From: LLD-282 sp964395835
GTDB lineage: Bacteria; Pseudomonadota; Gammaproteobacteria; Berkiellales; Berkiellaceae
Assembly: GCA_964395835.1 (NCBI GenBank)
Contig: CAYNBJ010000002.1
Coordinates: 124,001 to 188,000, forward strand
Length of the DNA stretch: 64,000 nt
Direction: 5' to 3'
Below the pieces are notes generated by a model that made no database searches, was not told where the DNA came from, and worked only from the letters and a program-made list of their open reading frames with translations. Of this stretch, positions 34,197 through 43,270 are shown in pieces. Position 1 is the stretch's first letter. Every line of letters starts with the position of its first letter. The translations under genes were made by a program, and so were the position numbers.

Positions 34197-35975
34197 ATGT
34201 TAGGCACAAAGATAAAAACAGAATATATTAATAATCAGGGAAAGATTGGTACTGATCCGTCCAATGAGACAACTCTGCGAAAAAAATTACTCTTATCAGC
34301 AGTCCAACATTCTGATTTAGATGCATTAAGGAAGATCGCTTCAGATAACGGATCACAATTAGTCAACGATCAAGATGACAAAGGTACGACCCCTTTGATG
34401 CTTGCGATCAGAAAAATCAACAATATTAATATAGTGCAATTGCTTATGAGTATGGGTGCCAATCTCTATCAAAAAAATCCGTCGGGGCATAGTGCTATTG
34501 GTTTAGCTCATCAAGAGGCATTCCAATATATATGGCTTTGTGATCCACAAAAAAAACACGAAGATAAAACAAAACATTATACACAGTTATTAAAATTTTT
34601 TATTCACACGCTTCTTTCTTCGAGAAGTCATCATACTCAAGAGCCCCCTATCTTTGAAGGTAAGTTTTTGGTTTTGATGTCTGCCGTGCTTCATTCTGAT
34701 TTGCCTTTTTTAGAAAAGCTCGTAGAGCATCACGCTGATGAATGGGTTAATTTATCGGATAACACAGGTACGACACCTCTGATGTGGGCGATGATAAAAA
34801 TGGTCAATATCGATATCTTAGCATGTCTTTTGCGTATTGGGGCGAATATATATCAGCGCAATTTGTTAGGAAAAAGTTCTATTTGGTTGCTGCATGAGTA
34901 TATTCACGCATTGAACCCAAACACTCTCAATCAAGAAACACAACACTATTATTCGACATTATTAAAATTGTTTTGGCCGCATGCGCTGAGCCAGAAAGAG
35001 CCACACGCTAGCGCTAACTGTTATAGTCCACGGAATCAGATTTCGATTCTTATGTCTGTTGTTATAGATTCTAATTTCGCTCGTTTAAACCCAATTTCTG
35101 AGCCAGCAATAAGGGAATTGGTCCATAGCGTAGATGATATAGGCATGACTCCTTTGATGTGGGCTATAAATTTAGAGGTTGAGATCACGACAGTCCAATT
35201 TTTTCTTTCTATGGGCGCGAATCTATATCAAAAAGATCGATTGGGACGCAACGCGATCACTTTTTTGCATATGCAAGGATTTCAATATATATGGCTCTGC
35301 GACTTAAAAAACCCGCACGAATATAATAAAATCAATTACTATGCACAGTTATTCGATCTATTCATTAAAAAAAGAATGCATGAACAGAATGGCTCTATTG
35401 ATAAGCCTCATTTTGATGCAAGCGAATATAGGCTGTTAGTTCTTTTATCAGCGGTCATTCATGGTGATTTGTCTTTTCTACAATCTCTTCGAGAACACAA
35501 TGGTGCACAATTCGTCAATACACCAGATAGTACAGGCATGACAGTTATTATGTGGGCTGTGGTTTTCATGGTAGATATCAAAATAGTTGAATTACTTGTT
35601 CAGATGGGTGCGGATTTGTCTCAAAAAAATGCATCACAGCGCCATGTTGTGCATATCGCGCAAGAGTGTGCACTCAGTTATAACACACAGCCACAACAAA
35701 AGGCGTACTATGAACAGTTGGTGAGCATATTGCAAGGTGCTCAAGCGAATCATCAATATGAACAAGATTTTTTACAATTCTTACAAGAATCGTATTTGAC
35801 TAGAGTGGATTATGTTTCTCCACATAATGCAGCTGCGGTCGGTTTTCGTCAACCGATTGTTTTTTCTACAAGTCGTGTTGAAAAAAGATCGGAAAATGCC
35901 GAACATACTGTTCAGAACAATCAAGGTATAACTGCTGAGATGTCGATACAGTTTAATCGTACTGCGAGCCGATAA
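34197..35975 (+). CDS. four-unit ankyrin/helix repeat protein, 592 aa
   Basis: Four diverged copies of a 130-145-residue unit cover nearly all of the protein, starting near residues 28, 158, 282 and 415. Each begins with a helix LMSAV-x-HSDL, then an ankyrin core (G-T/M-TPLMWAI .. VQLLMSMGANLYQKN), a conserved IWLCD or HIAQE segment, and a closing Tyr-rich helix (YYAQLLKLF). Only the ankyrin core looks standard; the rest is a distinctive family pattern I do not know. The last 60 residues are polar. No signal peptide. It is divergent from the 733-residue gene. Confidence 0.8.
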   Translation: MLGTKIKTEYINNQGKIGTDPSNETTLRKKLLLSAVQHSDLDALRKIASDNGSQLVNDQDDKGTTPLMLAIRKINNINIVQLLMSMGANLYQKNPSGHSAIGLAHQEAFQYIWLCDPQKKHEDKTKHYTQLLKFFIHTLLSSRSHHTQEPPIFEGKFLVLMSAVLHSDLPFLEKLVEHHADEWVNLSDNTGTTPLMWAMIKMVNIDILACLLRIGANIYQRNLLGKSSIWLLHEYIHALNPNTLNQETQHYYSTLLKLFWPHALSQKEPHASANCYSPRNQISILMSVVIDSNFARLNPISEPAIRELVHSVDDIGMTPLMWAINLEVEITTVQFFLSMGANLYQKDRLGRNAITFLHMQGFQYIWLCDLKNPHEYNKINYYAQLFDLFIKKRMHEQNGSIDKPHFDASEYRLLVLLSAVIHGDLSFLQSLREHNGAQFVNTPDSTGMTVIMWAVVFMVDIKIVELLVQMGADLSQKNASQRHVVHIAQECALSYNTQPQQKAYYEQLVSILQGAQANHQYEQDFLQFLQESYLTRVDYVSPHNAAAVGFRQPIVFSTSRVEKRSENAEHTVQNNQGITAEMSIQFNRTASR

Positions 35976-36035
35976 TTTATATTTTAAATTTTTTGTTCTG
36001 ATTTATATATACAGTTAATCAAAGAAATAAACAGA

Positions 36036-36410
36036 TTGTCTCTTTCTTTTCAAAATAGTACAATTAAAAACCCCATGAAATTGGAAAAAATAAAAATGCG
36101 GTCGGCCCCAATTATTTCATTTAAAAACGATGATAATTTAAATACCCCTTTGATAAAAGCAATTATAGAGAATGATTTTTGCCTCGCACAGGCTCTTTGT
36201 ATTTCTGGGTCAGATATTAATGCTAAAAACAAACAGGGCCTCGATGCTGTTGATTATGCTTGTGCAAATCAGAATCGGGATATTTTACTATTGTTGATCC
36301 ATTTTGGCGCAAAAAATTCCTGGAGGGCAGAAATTGCTTTAAAAATATTAAATCCAATCCCGCAGCATGCTCGCGAAAAAAAATACAGTTTATTCACATG
36401 CAAAAAATAA
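36036..36410 (+). CDS. short ankyrin protein, ~110-124 aa
   Basis: Two ankyrin units are visible (NTPLIKAIIENDFCLAQALCISGSDINAKN, then LDAVDYACANQNRDILLLLIHFGAK), plus a basic tail. The first in-frame start is a TTG at 36036 and an ATG lies at 36075; neither has a clear ribosome site. It may be a truncated copy of a larger ankyrin gene or a genuine small one. It follows the 592-residue gene by 60 bases on the same strand. Confidence 0.6.
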   Translation: MSLSFQNSTIKNPMKLEKIKMRSAPIISFKNDDNLNTPLIKAIIENDFCLAQALCISGSDINAKNKQGLDAVDYACANQNRDILLLLIHFGAKNSWRAEIALKILNPIPQHAREKKYSLFTCKK

Positions 36411-36714
36411 TTAAGATAACTTTTTGACTTTTGATTGCAACACACCTCAGAACGAGCATCATGAGTGATGTGTCTATCCACCGCTTCAGCATTATCTCCT
36501 TCGTTGATTGTTTGTTGAGAATAAGGCCTCTCTTTAATCACAGATATGGTTGATTTGCTGCAAAGTATTGACGTATTGAAAATAAAATGCAATTACAAGG
36601 AGATACATGCTATTCATCTCCTTGGTAATTCTATTAAATATTTATTATGTATCAGCGATATAAAATGCAATATATCGATTTTAAAGTGATTATTCGGTTT
36701 GTGCGCAGTCAGAT
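36411..36714 (-). terminator. gene-free stretch with probable fab operon terminator
   Basis: 304 bases with no supported gene. At 36591-36630 there is a hairpin with arms AATTAC-AAGGAGAT and its complement (one bulged base). On the minus strand it is followed by a T-rich GCATTTTATTTTC, which suits termination of the fabH-fabD-fabG transcript that ends at 36715. Antisense open frames over the short ankyrin gene are not credible. Confidence 0.5.
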
Positions 36715-37455
36715 TTAATATAACCCCCCATTGATATGGAGTGTTTGACCAGTGATATAGGAACTCTCAGCGCTTGCTAAAAACAAACAGCCATGAGCTA
36801 TATCTAGGGGTGAGCCTAATTTTTGCATTGGAATTTTTTCAAAGATTGTATCTTTTTGTTCTTGGGTCAATTTTCCCGTCATATCGCTTTCAATAAATCC
36901 TGGTGCAATACAATTGACTGTGATATTTCTTGATGCCACTTCTAAAGCTAGGGCTTTAGCATAGCTCACAATAGCGCCTTTTGTCGCACAATAAGCAGAT
37001 TGACCCTTGTTTCCTGTAAAAGCAACGATAGAGGAGATAAAAATCATTCTTCCAAACTTCATTCTAATCATATCTTTGAGGCAGTATTGGCCTATCAGAG
37101 TGCTATTTTGCACATTGATATTCATGAGATTGACCCAATCCGATGCTTTGATATGAATAGCGAGAGCATCTTGATTAATAGCGGCGTTAGAGATAAAAGT
37201 GTCAATTTTGTACCCATCTTTTTTGAGCTGTTCACAGAAATTCAAAGTCGATTCGGCATCTTTTAGATTGAGGGTGTAAGCTTTAAATTTTGGATAACTT
37301 CTGTTTCTAAAAGACATTTTATCTGTAGACTCTTCAGAGGCTCCTGTACCAATCACTGTGGCTCCGTTTTCAAGAAATAGCTCTACAATTTTTTCTCCAA
37401 TTCCTCGTGTACCGCCAGTTACAAGTACGGTCCTATTTGTCATGTTATAAGTCAT
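36715..37455 (-). CDS. fabG: 3-oxoacyl-ACP reductase
   Basis: NADPH-dependent short-chain dehydrogenase that reduces 3-oxoacyl-ACP in fatty-acid elongation. The cofactor loop TGGTRGIG is near residue 14. The catalytic Ser sits in ISSIVAFTGNKGQ and the Tyr/Lys pair in SAYCATKGA. NCIAPGFIESDMT and the C-terminal ITGQTLHINGG are family features. The chosen ATG overlaps the fabD stop as ATGA, with AGGG eight bases upstream, giving 246 residues; a longer frame to 37518 lies inside fabD. It is the last gene of fabH-fabD-fabG; acpP, usually next, is absent here. Confidence 0.92.
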   Translation of the reverse strand: MTYNMTNRTVLVTGGTRGIGEKIVELFLENGATVIGTGASEESTDKMSFRNRSYPKFKAYTLNLKDAESTLNFCEQLKKDGYKIDTFISNAAINQDALAIHIKASDWVNLMNINVQNSTLIGQYCLKDMIRMKFGRMIFISSIVAFTGNKGQSAYCATKGAIVSYAKALALEVASRNITVNCIAPGFIESDMTGKLTQEQKDTIFEKIPMQKLGSPLDIAHGCLFLASAESSYITGQTLHINGGLY

Positions 37456-38315
37456 GATTGATACCCTATTTTTGTAAGAGTGTTGAATAATGCTTCTTGA
37501 GAATTTGTACTCATACACTTGATCGTACTATTTTTTTTCATGAGATTTGATAAAATATTTTTCGGACCGATTTCAATATATAAGTCTGGTGTGAAAAGCT
37601 CCTCAATTTTGATGATCGCATTTAAAAAATCTACCTGCGATGCTAATTGTAGGACTATCCCTTCACAATACATGTGTTTATTTGAGTCAATCGTTTTTAG
37701 AAATGTACTGAAGACTTTTTCTTTTAGCTCATGATTTGGGTATTGCTGTAGAGTTTTTTGCAAAAGATGACGAAATGGTTGTTGAGCTCCCTCTAAAGCA
37801 GGAATATGAGATAACACATTCATATTAATAAGGATTGATTTTTTTATTGAACATTCCTCTAAGAGCTTAGAAAAAAGATGAGAGTGTGTTTTTAGATATG
37901 CTACAACAATTTGCTCAGCACTATTAATATTCATCATCCATATCCAATCTTTATTTTTTAAACAGTAAGATTGGGTTTTTTCTATATCGAGCGATCCTAT
38001 TAAGGCTCTTATCTCAAAATCAGGAAAAGCTTTTGATATCTCTGACATCAGGTGTTCTCTTTGTGTTGCTACAGAGATGAGAGTCTCAAGCGACCAGCTA
38101 TTAGACAGACCTAGGGCAGATAGCTCTCCTAAAGAATGACCACATAGAAGAATCTGATGATTTTGTAAATGATCTTTTATGGCTTCCCAGGCTAAAAAGC
38201 TTTGATAAACAATTTGACCTTGTACACTTTCTATGTGATTTGCTTGATTCTCATGATCAAGAAAATACTGGGGCTCATATGAGCCTTGTCCCGGAAAAAG
38301 ACAGACAATTTTCAC
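37452..38315 (-). CDS. fabD: malonyl-CoA:ACP transacylase
   Basis: Loads malonyl groups onto acyl carrier protein. It starts with LFPGQGS. The nucleophile is S61 in GHSLGE, and the probable catalytic His is in MNVLSHIPAL. A FabD end is seen in DLYIEIGPKNILSNL. It is short (287 against about 310) and rather diverged in the middle, but the key residues are kept. It starts two bases after the fabH stop and overlaps fabG by four. Confidence 0.87.
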   Translation of the reverse strand: MKIVCLFPGQGSYEPQYFLDHENQANHIESVQGQIVYQSFLAWEAIKDHLQNHQILLCGHSLGELSALGLSNSWSLETLISVATQREHLMSEISKAFPDFEIRALIGSLDIEKTQSYCLKNKDWIWMMNINSAEQIVVAYLKTHSHLFSKLLEECSIKKSILINMNVLSHIPALEGAQQPFRHLLQKTLQQYPNHELKEKVFSTFLKTIDSNKHMYCEGIVLQLASQVDFLNAIIKIEELFTPDLYIEIGPKNILSNLMKKNSTIKCMSTNSQEALFNTLTKIGYQS

Positions 38316-38317
38316 TT

Positions 38318-39277
38318 TTATGCCTCATAATCCAGAATAAAACCGCCGGTTGTTAGACCCCCGCCAAATGAAATCGTCATAATTCGTTTTTTATCACCTT
38401 TTTTCATGCTTTTAACCGCCTCTGAAAGTGCAATTGGAATTGATGCAGAGGAAGTGTTGCCATAAAATTCAACGCAAGAAAACACTTTATGAACTGGGCA
38501 TGCCAATCTTTCACCAACAGCTTCAATAATTCTTTGATTGGCTTGATGAGGAACAAAGAGATCAATATCATTCATTGTCAATTGACTTTGTTCTAAAAGG
38601 CTTATAGCAATTTCCGACATAGTAGTAACAGCAACTTTAAAGACTCTTTGCCCGTCCATTTCAATATGACCACTAGAAGAAGGATCGAGTAAGGGGTTTT
38701 TTAAATGTAAAATTTTATCAGGGTCTAACACTGTTTTTGCTGTTGCTGCAAAAAAACATTGCTTGTCGCTTAATTCTATGATGCATGAGCCAGCTCCATC
38801 TCCGAAAAGTACAGCGGTTTTTCGATTAGACCAATCTAAAACTCGAGAAATCATTTCAACACCAACAACCAATATTCTTTTTTTTGACCCAGAAAGGATA
38901 AAGTTTCTTGCTACTTCAACAGCATAAACAAAACCAGAACAAGCAGCTTGTAAATCAAAAGCTAAACATGTGATACCAAGCTCTCTAGCTATTTCGCAAG
39001 AAAGAGTCGGAAAATAATAGTCTGGGCTGGATGTTCCACAAATAATTGCATCAAAAGATTTGGGATCGCAATCAGGACATGCCTGCAAAGTGTGTTGTAC
39101 CGACCGCATCGCAAGCTCTAAAGTTGAGAGATTCTCTTCCGCAATGTGTCTCTGTTTAATTCCTGTACGTTCCCGAATCCACTCATCAGTGGTATTCATT
39201 TTTAATTCCAAATCTTTATTGGATATAATTTGATAGGGTACGCTATGCCGCACACCTCTGAGTTTCGGGTGATTCAT
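38318..39277 (-). CDS. fabH: 3-oxoacyl-ACP synthase III
   Basis: Condensing enzyme that starts type II fatty-acid synthesis from acetyl-CoA and malonyl-ACP. The catalytic triad is visible: C113 (QAACSGF), His in PHQANQRI and Asn in YGNTSSASIP. The N-terminal TTDEWIRERTGI is diagnostic. The ATG at 39277 matches family starts; the frame extends to 39310 but adds an untypical prefix. It is the first gene of the fab cluster; plsX, its usual upstream partner, is not present. Confidence 0.93.
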   Translation of the reverse strand: MNHPKLRGVRHSVPYQIISNKDLELKMNTTDEWIRERTGIKQRHIAEENLSTLELAMRSVQHTLQACPDCDPKSFDAIICGTSSPDYYFPTLSCEIARELGITCLAFDLQAACSGFVYAVEVARNFILSGSKKRILVVGVEMISRVLDWSNRKTAVLFGDGAGSCIIELSDKQCFFAATAKTVLDPDKILHLKNPLLDPSSSGHIEMDGQRVFKVAVTTMSEIAISLLEQSQLTMNDIDLFVPHQANQRIIEAVGERLACPVHKVFSCVEFYGNTSSASIPIALSEAVKSMKKGDKKRIMTISFGGGLTTGGFILDYEA

Positions 39278-39398
39278 ACATATCTTTTTTTGAGAATTTA
39301 TAACGATCATGATTATCTTTCATGCGGTTGTCAAAACTCAGCGCCATTATGGTTTTCTTGACTATAATAAAAAAAGATTTTCTATAAGAAGTCGTTTT

Positions 39399-40148
39399 AT
39401 GAAAAAATCGTATTCTCGTGTTTTTCAATATTGTAGCATGTTGCAAGCTTCAATAAGCTTAGCTACGGTGAGTGTCACCTGGATTGAGAAACCTCCTGCT
39501 ACTGTCAGTGTCCAAGAAGAATTTCAAGTTGCATGGAATGTGCAGGATTTGAGTGGTTCTTTTCATGCTCTGTGCACACTCTGTCCCAAAGATCAGGGAC
39601 CACATTGTAAAAAAGGATCGCAACGTTATGATTCAGAAGTCTTTAATGGACATGATCAGGGACAGTTTCATGCAAAAATGTCTTTTCCATCTTCTGCTCC
39701 ATCTGGCACATATTATGCAACCGCTTATGGAGCTTATTCTAAAACACAATACTATAATACAGAGCCTGTTGAAATTGTTTACGCATCATCTCAGCAAACC
39801 GTATCATCTACATCAACATCCGCATCATCTTCTCAAAGCTCCTCCTCTGCATCTCCAAGTACTTCATCTGCACCTAATTCCGGAGTCGTTCTCATGACCC
39901 CACCTATTGTTCCCTATGGCTATCAAGCTTATCCTTACGCAGAAGAAGAAAACAATGTGACAGTCAATAATGAAGATCAGCATACTCAGCAAGATGCTCA
40001 GCAGCATCATCAAAATAAACAGGAGCAACGTTCACAGACGTATCCAGAGCACTCTCAACAGCAGTCCGTTAGCCAAGGATCGGGTTCAGGACATCGACAA
40101 GGTTCGCGTACTCACAGTTCAGGACATGCCCGCGGACATCGGTCTTAA
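39399..40148 (+). CDS. exported low-complexity protein
   Basis: An ATG at 39399 after AAGAAG gives a basic start (MKKSYSR) and a moderately hydrophobic stretch to about residue 22, a probable signal peptide. Residues 25-130 look like a single beta-sandwich (TWIEKPPATVSVQEEFQVAWNV .. GTYYATAYGAYS) with Cys residues CTLCPKDQGPHC that could form disulfides or bind metal. The rest is low-complexity: a Ser-rich linker (about 140-170), a Gln/His/Asn-rich region and a basic GHRQGSR..GHARGHRS end. I do not recognise the family. It is divergent from fabH, 121 bases away. It may be a surface or secreted protein. Confidence 0.65.
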   Translation: MKKSYSRVFQYCSMLQASISLATVSVTWIEKPPATVSVQEEFQVAWNVQDLSGSFHALCTLCPKDQGPHCKKGSQRYDSEVFNGHDQGQFHAKMSFPSSAPSGTYYATAYGAYSKTQYYNTEPVEIVYASSQQTVSSTSTSASSSQSSSSASPSTSSAPNSGVVLMTPPIVPYGYQAYPYAEEENNVTVNNEDQHTQQDAQQHHQNKQEQRSQTYPEHSQQQSVSQGSGSGHRQGSRTHSSGHARGHRS

Positions 40149-40154
40149 ATGCAG

Positions 40155-40295
40155 CTAATATGGCATATCGCTCAGCCAAAATATTAATCCTAGCACTGAG
40201 ACCCCAATCAACATTAAGGCAGCGATTGCATCTAAAGCGTCGTTGCTAAGTTTTTCCTCATCATGAGTGAAATATTTTCTTGTTTCTTTTTTCAT
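40155..40295 (-). CDS. 46-aa single-span membrane protein after the ccm genes
   Basis: A small gene on the ccm strand, 23 bases after the 175-residue gene. The product has a charged N-terminus (MKKETRKYFTHDEEK), one membrane helix (about 23-41, AIAALMLIGVSVLGLIFWL) and a short DMPY end. It is not recognised. Position suggests it is the last gene of the ccm operon. It could be a small subunit or assembly factor of a respiratory complex. Confidence 0.5.
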   Translation of the reverse strand: MKKETRKYFTHDEEKLSNDALDAIAALMLIGVSVLGLIFWLSDMPY

Positions 40296-40318
40296 AATAA
40301 ATTTTCTTGGACTCTTTA

Positions 40319-40846
40319 TTAAAATCTTAGCATACCTTCAATAAAATCAAGTACTTTTCTTTTCTTTTCATGTGATAAATCTTCGGAGAACTCTTCAGGC
40401 CATTGAAAAATATAAGCTCTTGCTTTAAAAGAGACTTCTTCTGGGAATAATAATTGCCCTTTTTCTATGAGCCAAGGTTCAAAATCTTGATCAAAAGTTT
40501 TCCATTTGTCGATCAAACTAAAAGCAATAATTTTTTCCTTTTCATCAGATAAGAGATCAAAGTTATTGCGAATATTTTTTAAGCAGTCATCTAAAAATTC
40601 TTTATTTTGACAATCTTGTAGTCCACGATCAAGACTAGCATAATAAACCATCGGATAAGATTTTACCCAGTTTTCCCATTGATGCATCTTCTTCATATCA
40701 GCGTGATGCTGTAAAATAATAGAAAGGCTTTTCTTATAAATGATGAAATCGTAAATCCCTTGAATATCTATAAAAAAAAGACAGCTAACGAGTCCCAGAA
40801 ACGATTGAAACCATAATTTTTTTGCATAAAATCGTATCATTTCCAA
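40319..40846 (-). CDS. unknown 175-aa protein in the ccm operon
   Basis: Overlaps the ccmH end by 10 bases, so it is translationally coupled. It has one N-terminal hydrophobic stretch (about 12-28, LWFQSFLGLVSCLFFI), then a helical charged domain with Trp- and Leu-rich helices and no Cys pair. In many bacteria the gene after ccmH is ccmI, whose product has membrane helices plus a TPR domain and presents apocytochrome. This protein has the right place and a broadly similar plan but no recognisable sequence match, so the role is inference. Confidence 0.55.
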   Translation of the reverse strand: MEMIRFYAKKLWFQSFLGLVSCLFFIDIQGIYDFIIYKKSLSIILQHHADMKKMHQWENWVKSYPMVYYASLDRGLQDCQNKEFLDDCLKNIRNNFDLLSDEKEKIIAFSLIDKWKTFDQDFEPWLIEKGQLLFPEEVSFKARAYIFQWPEEFSEDLSHEKKRKVLDFIEGMLRF

Positions 40847-41178
40847 ATTCTACTTTTTAAAATATAACAAACCAGCATTCCAATAAAAAAATATTTATTC
40901 ATTGTGTATCTCTCAGTGCTCGTGCCTAATGTATCGAGATAAACTGTTTTAAACACCTCCTCTGTATCAACCCCTGCTTCAATTTGTTCTACAATTTCTT
41001 GGTAAAGCTCTTTGGCTAAAGGGTGATTCGATTCAAAAAGACTTTGTCCAGAACAAAAGGGACAGATCCATTGCTGCGGATTAAGAGGTCGATCAGGTTT
41101 CAAAAATATCGAAATGAGTGTTAAACATATAAAAAATCCGCTTATTAATATAACCTGTAAGAAAAATTTTTTTCTCAT
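40837..41178 (-). CDS. ccmH: cytochrome c maturation protein CcmH
   Basis: Membrane-anchored thiol oxidoreductase that reduces or holds apocytochrome c haem-binding cysteines. After an N-terminal hydrophobic segment the motif ICPFC (C39, C42) and GQSLFESNHPLAKEL match the LRCxxCQ..DSNAPLA signature of CcmH. A second hydrophobic helix ends the protein (about 94-110). The start overlaps the ccmF stop (ATGA). Confidence 0.88.
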   Translation of the reverse strand: MRKKFFLQVILISGFFICLTLISIFLKPDRPLNPQQWICPFCSGQSLFESNHPLAKELYQEIVEQIEAGVDTEEVFKTVYLDTLGTSTERYTMNKYFFIGMLVCYILKSRIWK

Positions 41179-42854
41179 TTTAGACTCTTTTTTCTAAAAA
41201 ATTTTGTCTTTTTATATATGAGATAGCTGCCATCTAAGAAAAAGACGAACACAATACTGAAGGCAAAGAGCCAGATCCACTGCATAAAAGGGCGATAAAA
41301 TATACGCATAGCTCCATCTTCTGCAGCATAACAAAAACCATAATCATTTCCATACATATCGCGCCAATAACGAATCGGAGACAGAGTTTGCCCAGAATAA
41401 GGATAGTATATTTGCTCGACTTCGATCAGATCTTTTTGATTAACAGATAAGATATAAATATCATGCATATGTGAATCTTTTTCTTTTTTTAGATGTTCTT
41501 GAAGTGTGATTTCTATAGTCGGATCTTTGTAAGGCTGATTGAGCACCCACTCAGTTTGAAAAGATAATAGTCTTTGTGCAAAACACATCAGTATAAAAGC
41601 AAAGACAGACATATGTTGGAATTCTTTGATAGATATATTCTTATTTGAAAATAATTTTACGAGGCAAATGTAACATATGAATAATATTTGGTATTTCTCT
41701 GTATTATTTAAAGCGCATAGACATAACCAAAACAATGAATGCTCGGAGGCATAAGGGATCTTCGATCGATATAGAAACAATGATATAAAAACTACAATAA
41801 AAATTTGCTCATAATAAGATGCACTCATTTGCAAACTGATATGAAAGATTTTGTAAATAAAAGGGCTCCATAAGCCAAATAAACATAGGATCAAAGTCAT
41901 CAAAAAAGTCGGGAAGGCAAAAAAATTCGAATTTATATGAAATCGTAATGCGATGAAAAAACATCCAATCGCATATAACAACCACAGAATACTCCATCCC
42001 TGAGATATAAAACTATGAACTGAAATCAGCTGATCGCTGCGTACAATCCACAAATTCAAAGCTATTATTGCCCAAATTATGAAAGAATCTTTATTATCTT
42101 TGTTTTCACGATGCAAGATCCATAACAGACCCAGCCAATGAGTCAATGATATTGTCTCTATCGGGTCCCAAAACCACCATCCGCCCCATCCTAAGACATG
42201 ATAAGCCCAAAACGATCCAGCTAAAATTGCAAGTCCAAGACCACCTAAAATAAGTCGAATTAAAATAGCAAAAATATCTTTTTTAATTTTATCTGACAGT
42301 GGCAAAAGGTCTAACAGGACTAAGGCAAAAGTGGATGCAGTCGAGCTTATCAATAAAGGGGGATGAAAAGAAATAGCATAATGCTGTAAGAGTGGATTGA
42401 GTTCTAGACCAGTGCTAGGACTAAAAGGTAAGAGCATTTCGAACGGAGAAGATGTATTTAAGATGATACTTACAAAGCCTACGAGATAAAAAACGAGAAC
42501 AGCTTTTTCAGTCTTTGTAGGTGCTCTTGTAAAAGGAGCATATCTCATAAAAACCCAAGACCATAAGCATAAAATAATCCAAAACAACCAATTCGCGCCT
42601 ACCTGTCCAGACCATAATAGACCCAAAGAAATTGGAAATTGAAGATTTAAGGCACTTTGTTCATAAGCATATTTTAAAATAAAATTATTAGAATAAATGG
42701 CATGTGCTAAACATAGATATGTAAATAATGAAGAAAGTAAAATATAAAAAAGATTCTTAGAGAAAGTCTCTATTCCTGATTTTTTTTCTAAAAATGACAA
42801 CATTAATCCCCACAGGCCATAAAGTACGCCGTATAGTCCAATAAGAATTATCAT
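41175..42854 (-). CDS. ccmF: cytochrome c haem lyase subunit CcmF
   Basis: Integral membrane component that attaches haem to apocytochrome c in the periplasm. The WWD domain is clear (GWGGWWFWDPIET), preceded by LELNPLLQHYAISFHPPLL, with conserved His. About twelve membrane helices are predicted. It is somewhat short (559 against about 650 residues), with the reduction mainly in the C-terminal periplasmic part. It overlaps ccmE by four bases and ccmH by four. Confidence 0.93.
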   Translation of the reverse strand: MIILIGLYGVLYGLWGLMLSFLEKKSGIETFSKNLFYILLSSLFTYLCLAHAIYSNNFILKYAYEQSALNLQFPISLGLLWSGQVGANWLFWIILCLWSWVFMRYAPFTRAPTKTEKAVLVFYLVGFVSIILNTSSPFEMLLPFSPSTGLELNPLLQHYAISFHPPLLISSTASTFALVLLDLLPLSDKIKKDIFAILIRLILGGLGLAILAGSFWAYHVLGWGGWWFWDPIETISLTHWLGLLWILHRENKDNKDSFIIWAIIALNLWIVRSDQLISVHSFISQGWSILWLLYAIGCFFIALRFHINSNFFAFPTFLMTLILCLFGLWSPFIYKIFHISLQMSASYYEQIFIVVFISLFLYRSKIPYASEHSLFWLCLCALNNTEKYQILFICYICLVKLFSNKNISIKEFQHMSVFAFILMCFAQRLLSFQTEWVLNQPYKDPTIEITLQEHLKKEKDSHMHDIYILSVNQKDLIEVEQIYYPYSGQTLSPIRYWRDMYGNDYGFCYAAEDGAMRIFYRPFMQWIWLFAFSIVFVFFLDGSYLIYKKTKFFRKKSLK

Positions 42855-43270
42855 GTTTTTTTTACCCGATAATATTCATCATGTTTGGACGCAATATTTT
42901 TTACGAGAAAGATATTTTTTTCGCGATTGTATTGTCCATAAAGTAATACATCTTGTTCTTCTTGTAATAAACGTGGTGCTATGCCCTGATAAACAACATC
43001 GATGATTTGATCATGGTGATCTAGATCGTACATTTTAAAAGAGAGCTGTTCTTGATGAATGAGAAGCGATTTTGATAAAACACGACCTGATAAATAAACA
43101 TCTGTGTCTGTATTGCCATCTTGCTTAATCAATTGTGTTATAGATAAATATAAATCAAAGGATTCGCGATAAGCTTTTAATAGTGAGAAGAAAATCAAGC
43201 CGACAAATACACAATAAAAACAGATTTTTTTGAAAATCCGAAATTGTTTTTGAGATAGAATCAAATCCAT
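42851..43270 (-). CDS. ccmE: haem chaperone CcmE
   Basis: Periplasmic haem chaperone with one N-terminal membrane anchor (about 16-30) and an OB-fold. The covalent haem-binding motif HxxxY is at the C-terminus (H130, Y134 in SKHDEYY), together with VYLSGRVL and VVYQGIAP, typical CcmE strands. Its ATG lies inside the end of ccmD. Confidence 0.92.
   Translation of the reverse strand: MDLILSQKQFRIFKKICFYCVFVGLIFFSLLKAYRESFDLYLSITQLIKQDGNTDTDVYLSGRVLSKSLLIHQEQLSFKMYDLDHHDQIIDVVYQGIAPRLLQEEQDVLLYGQYNREKNIFLVKNIASKHDEYYRVKKT

Noticed and set aside
36269..36592. A 107-codon minus-strand frame overlapping the short ankyrin gene
   Set aside because: It lies antisense to recognisable ankyrin codons and has no coding features of its own.
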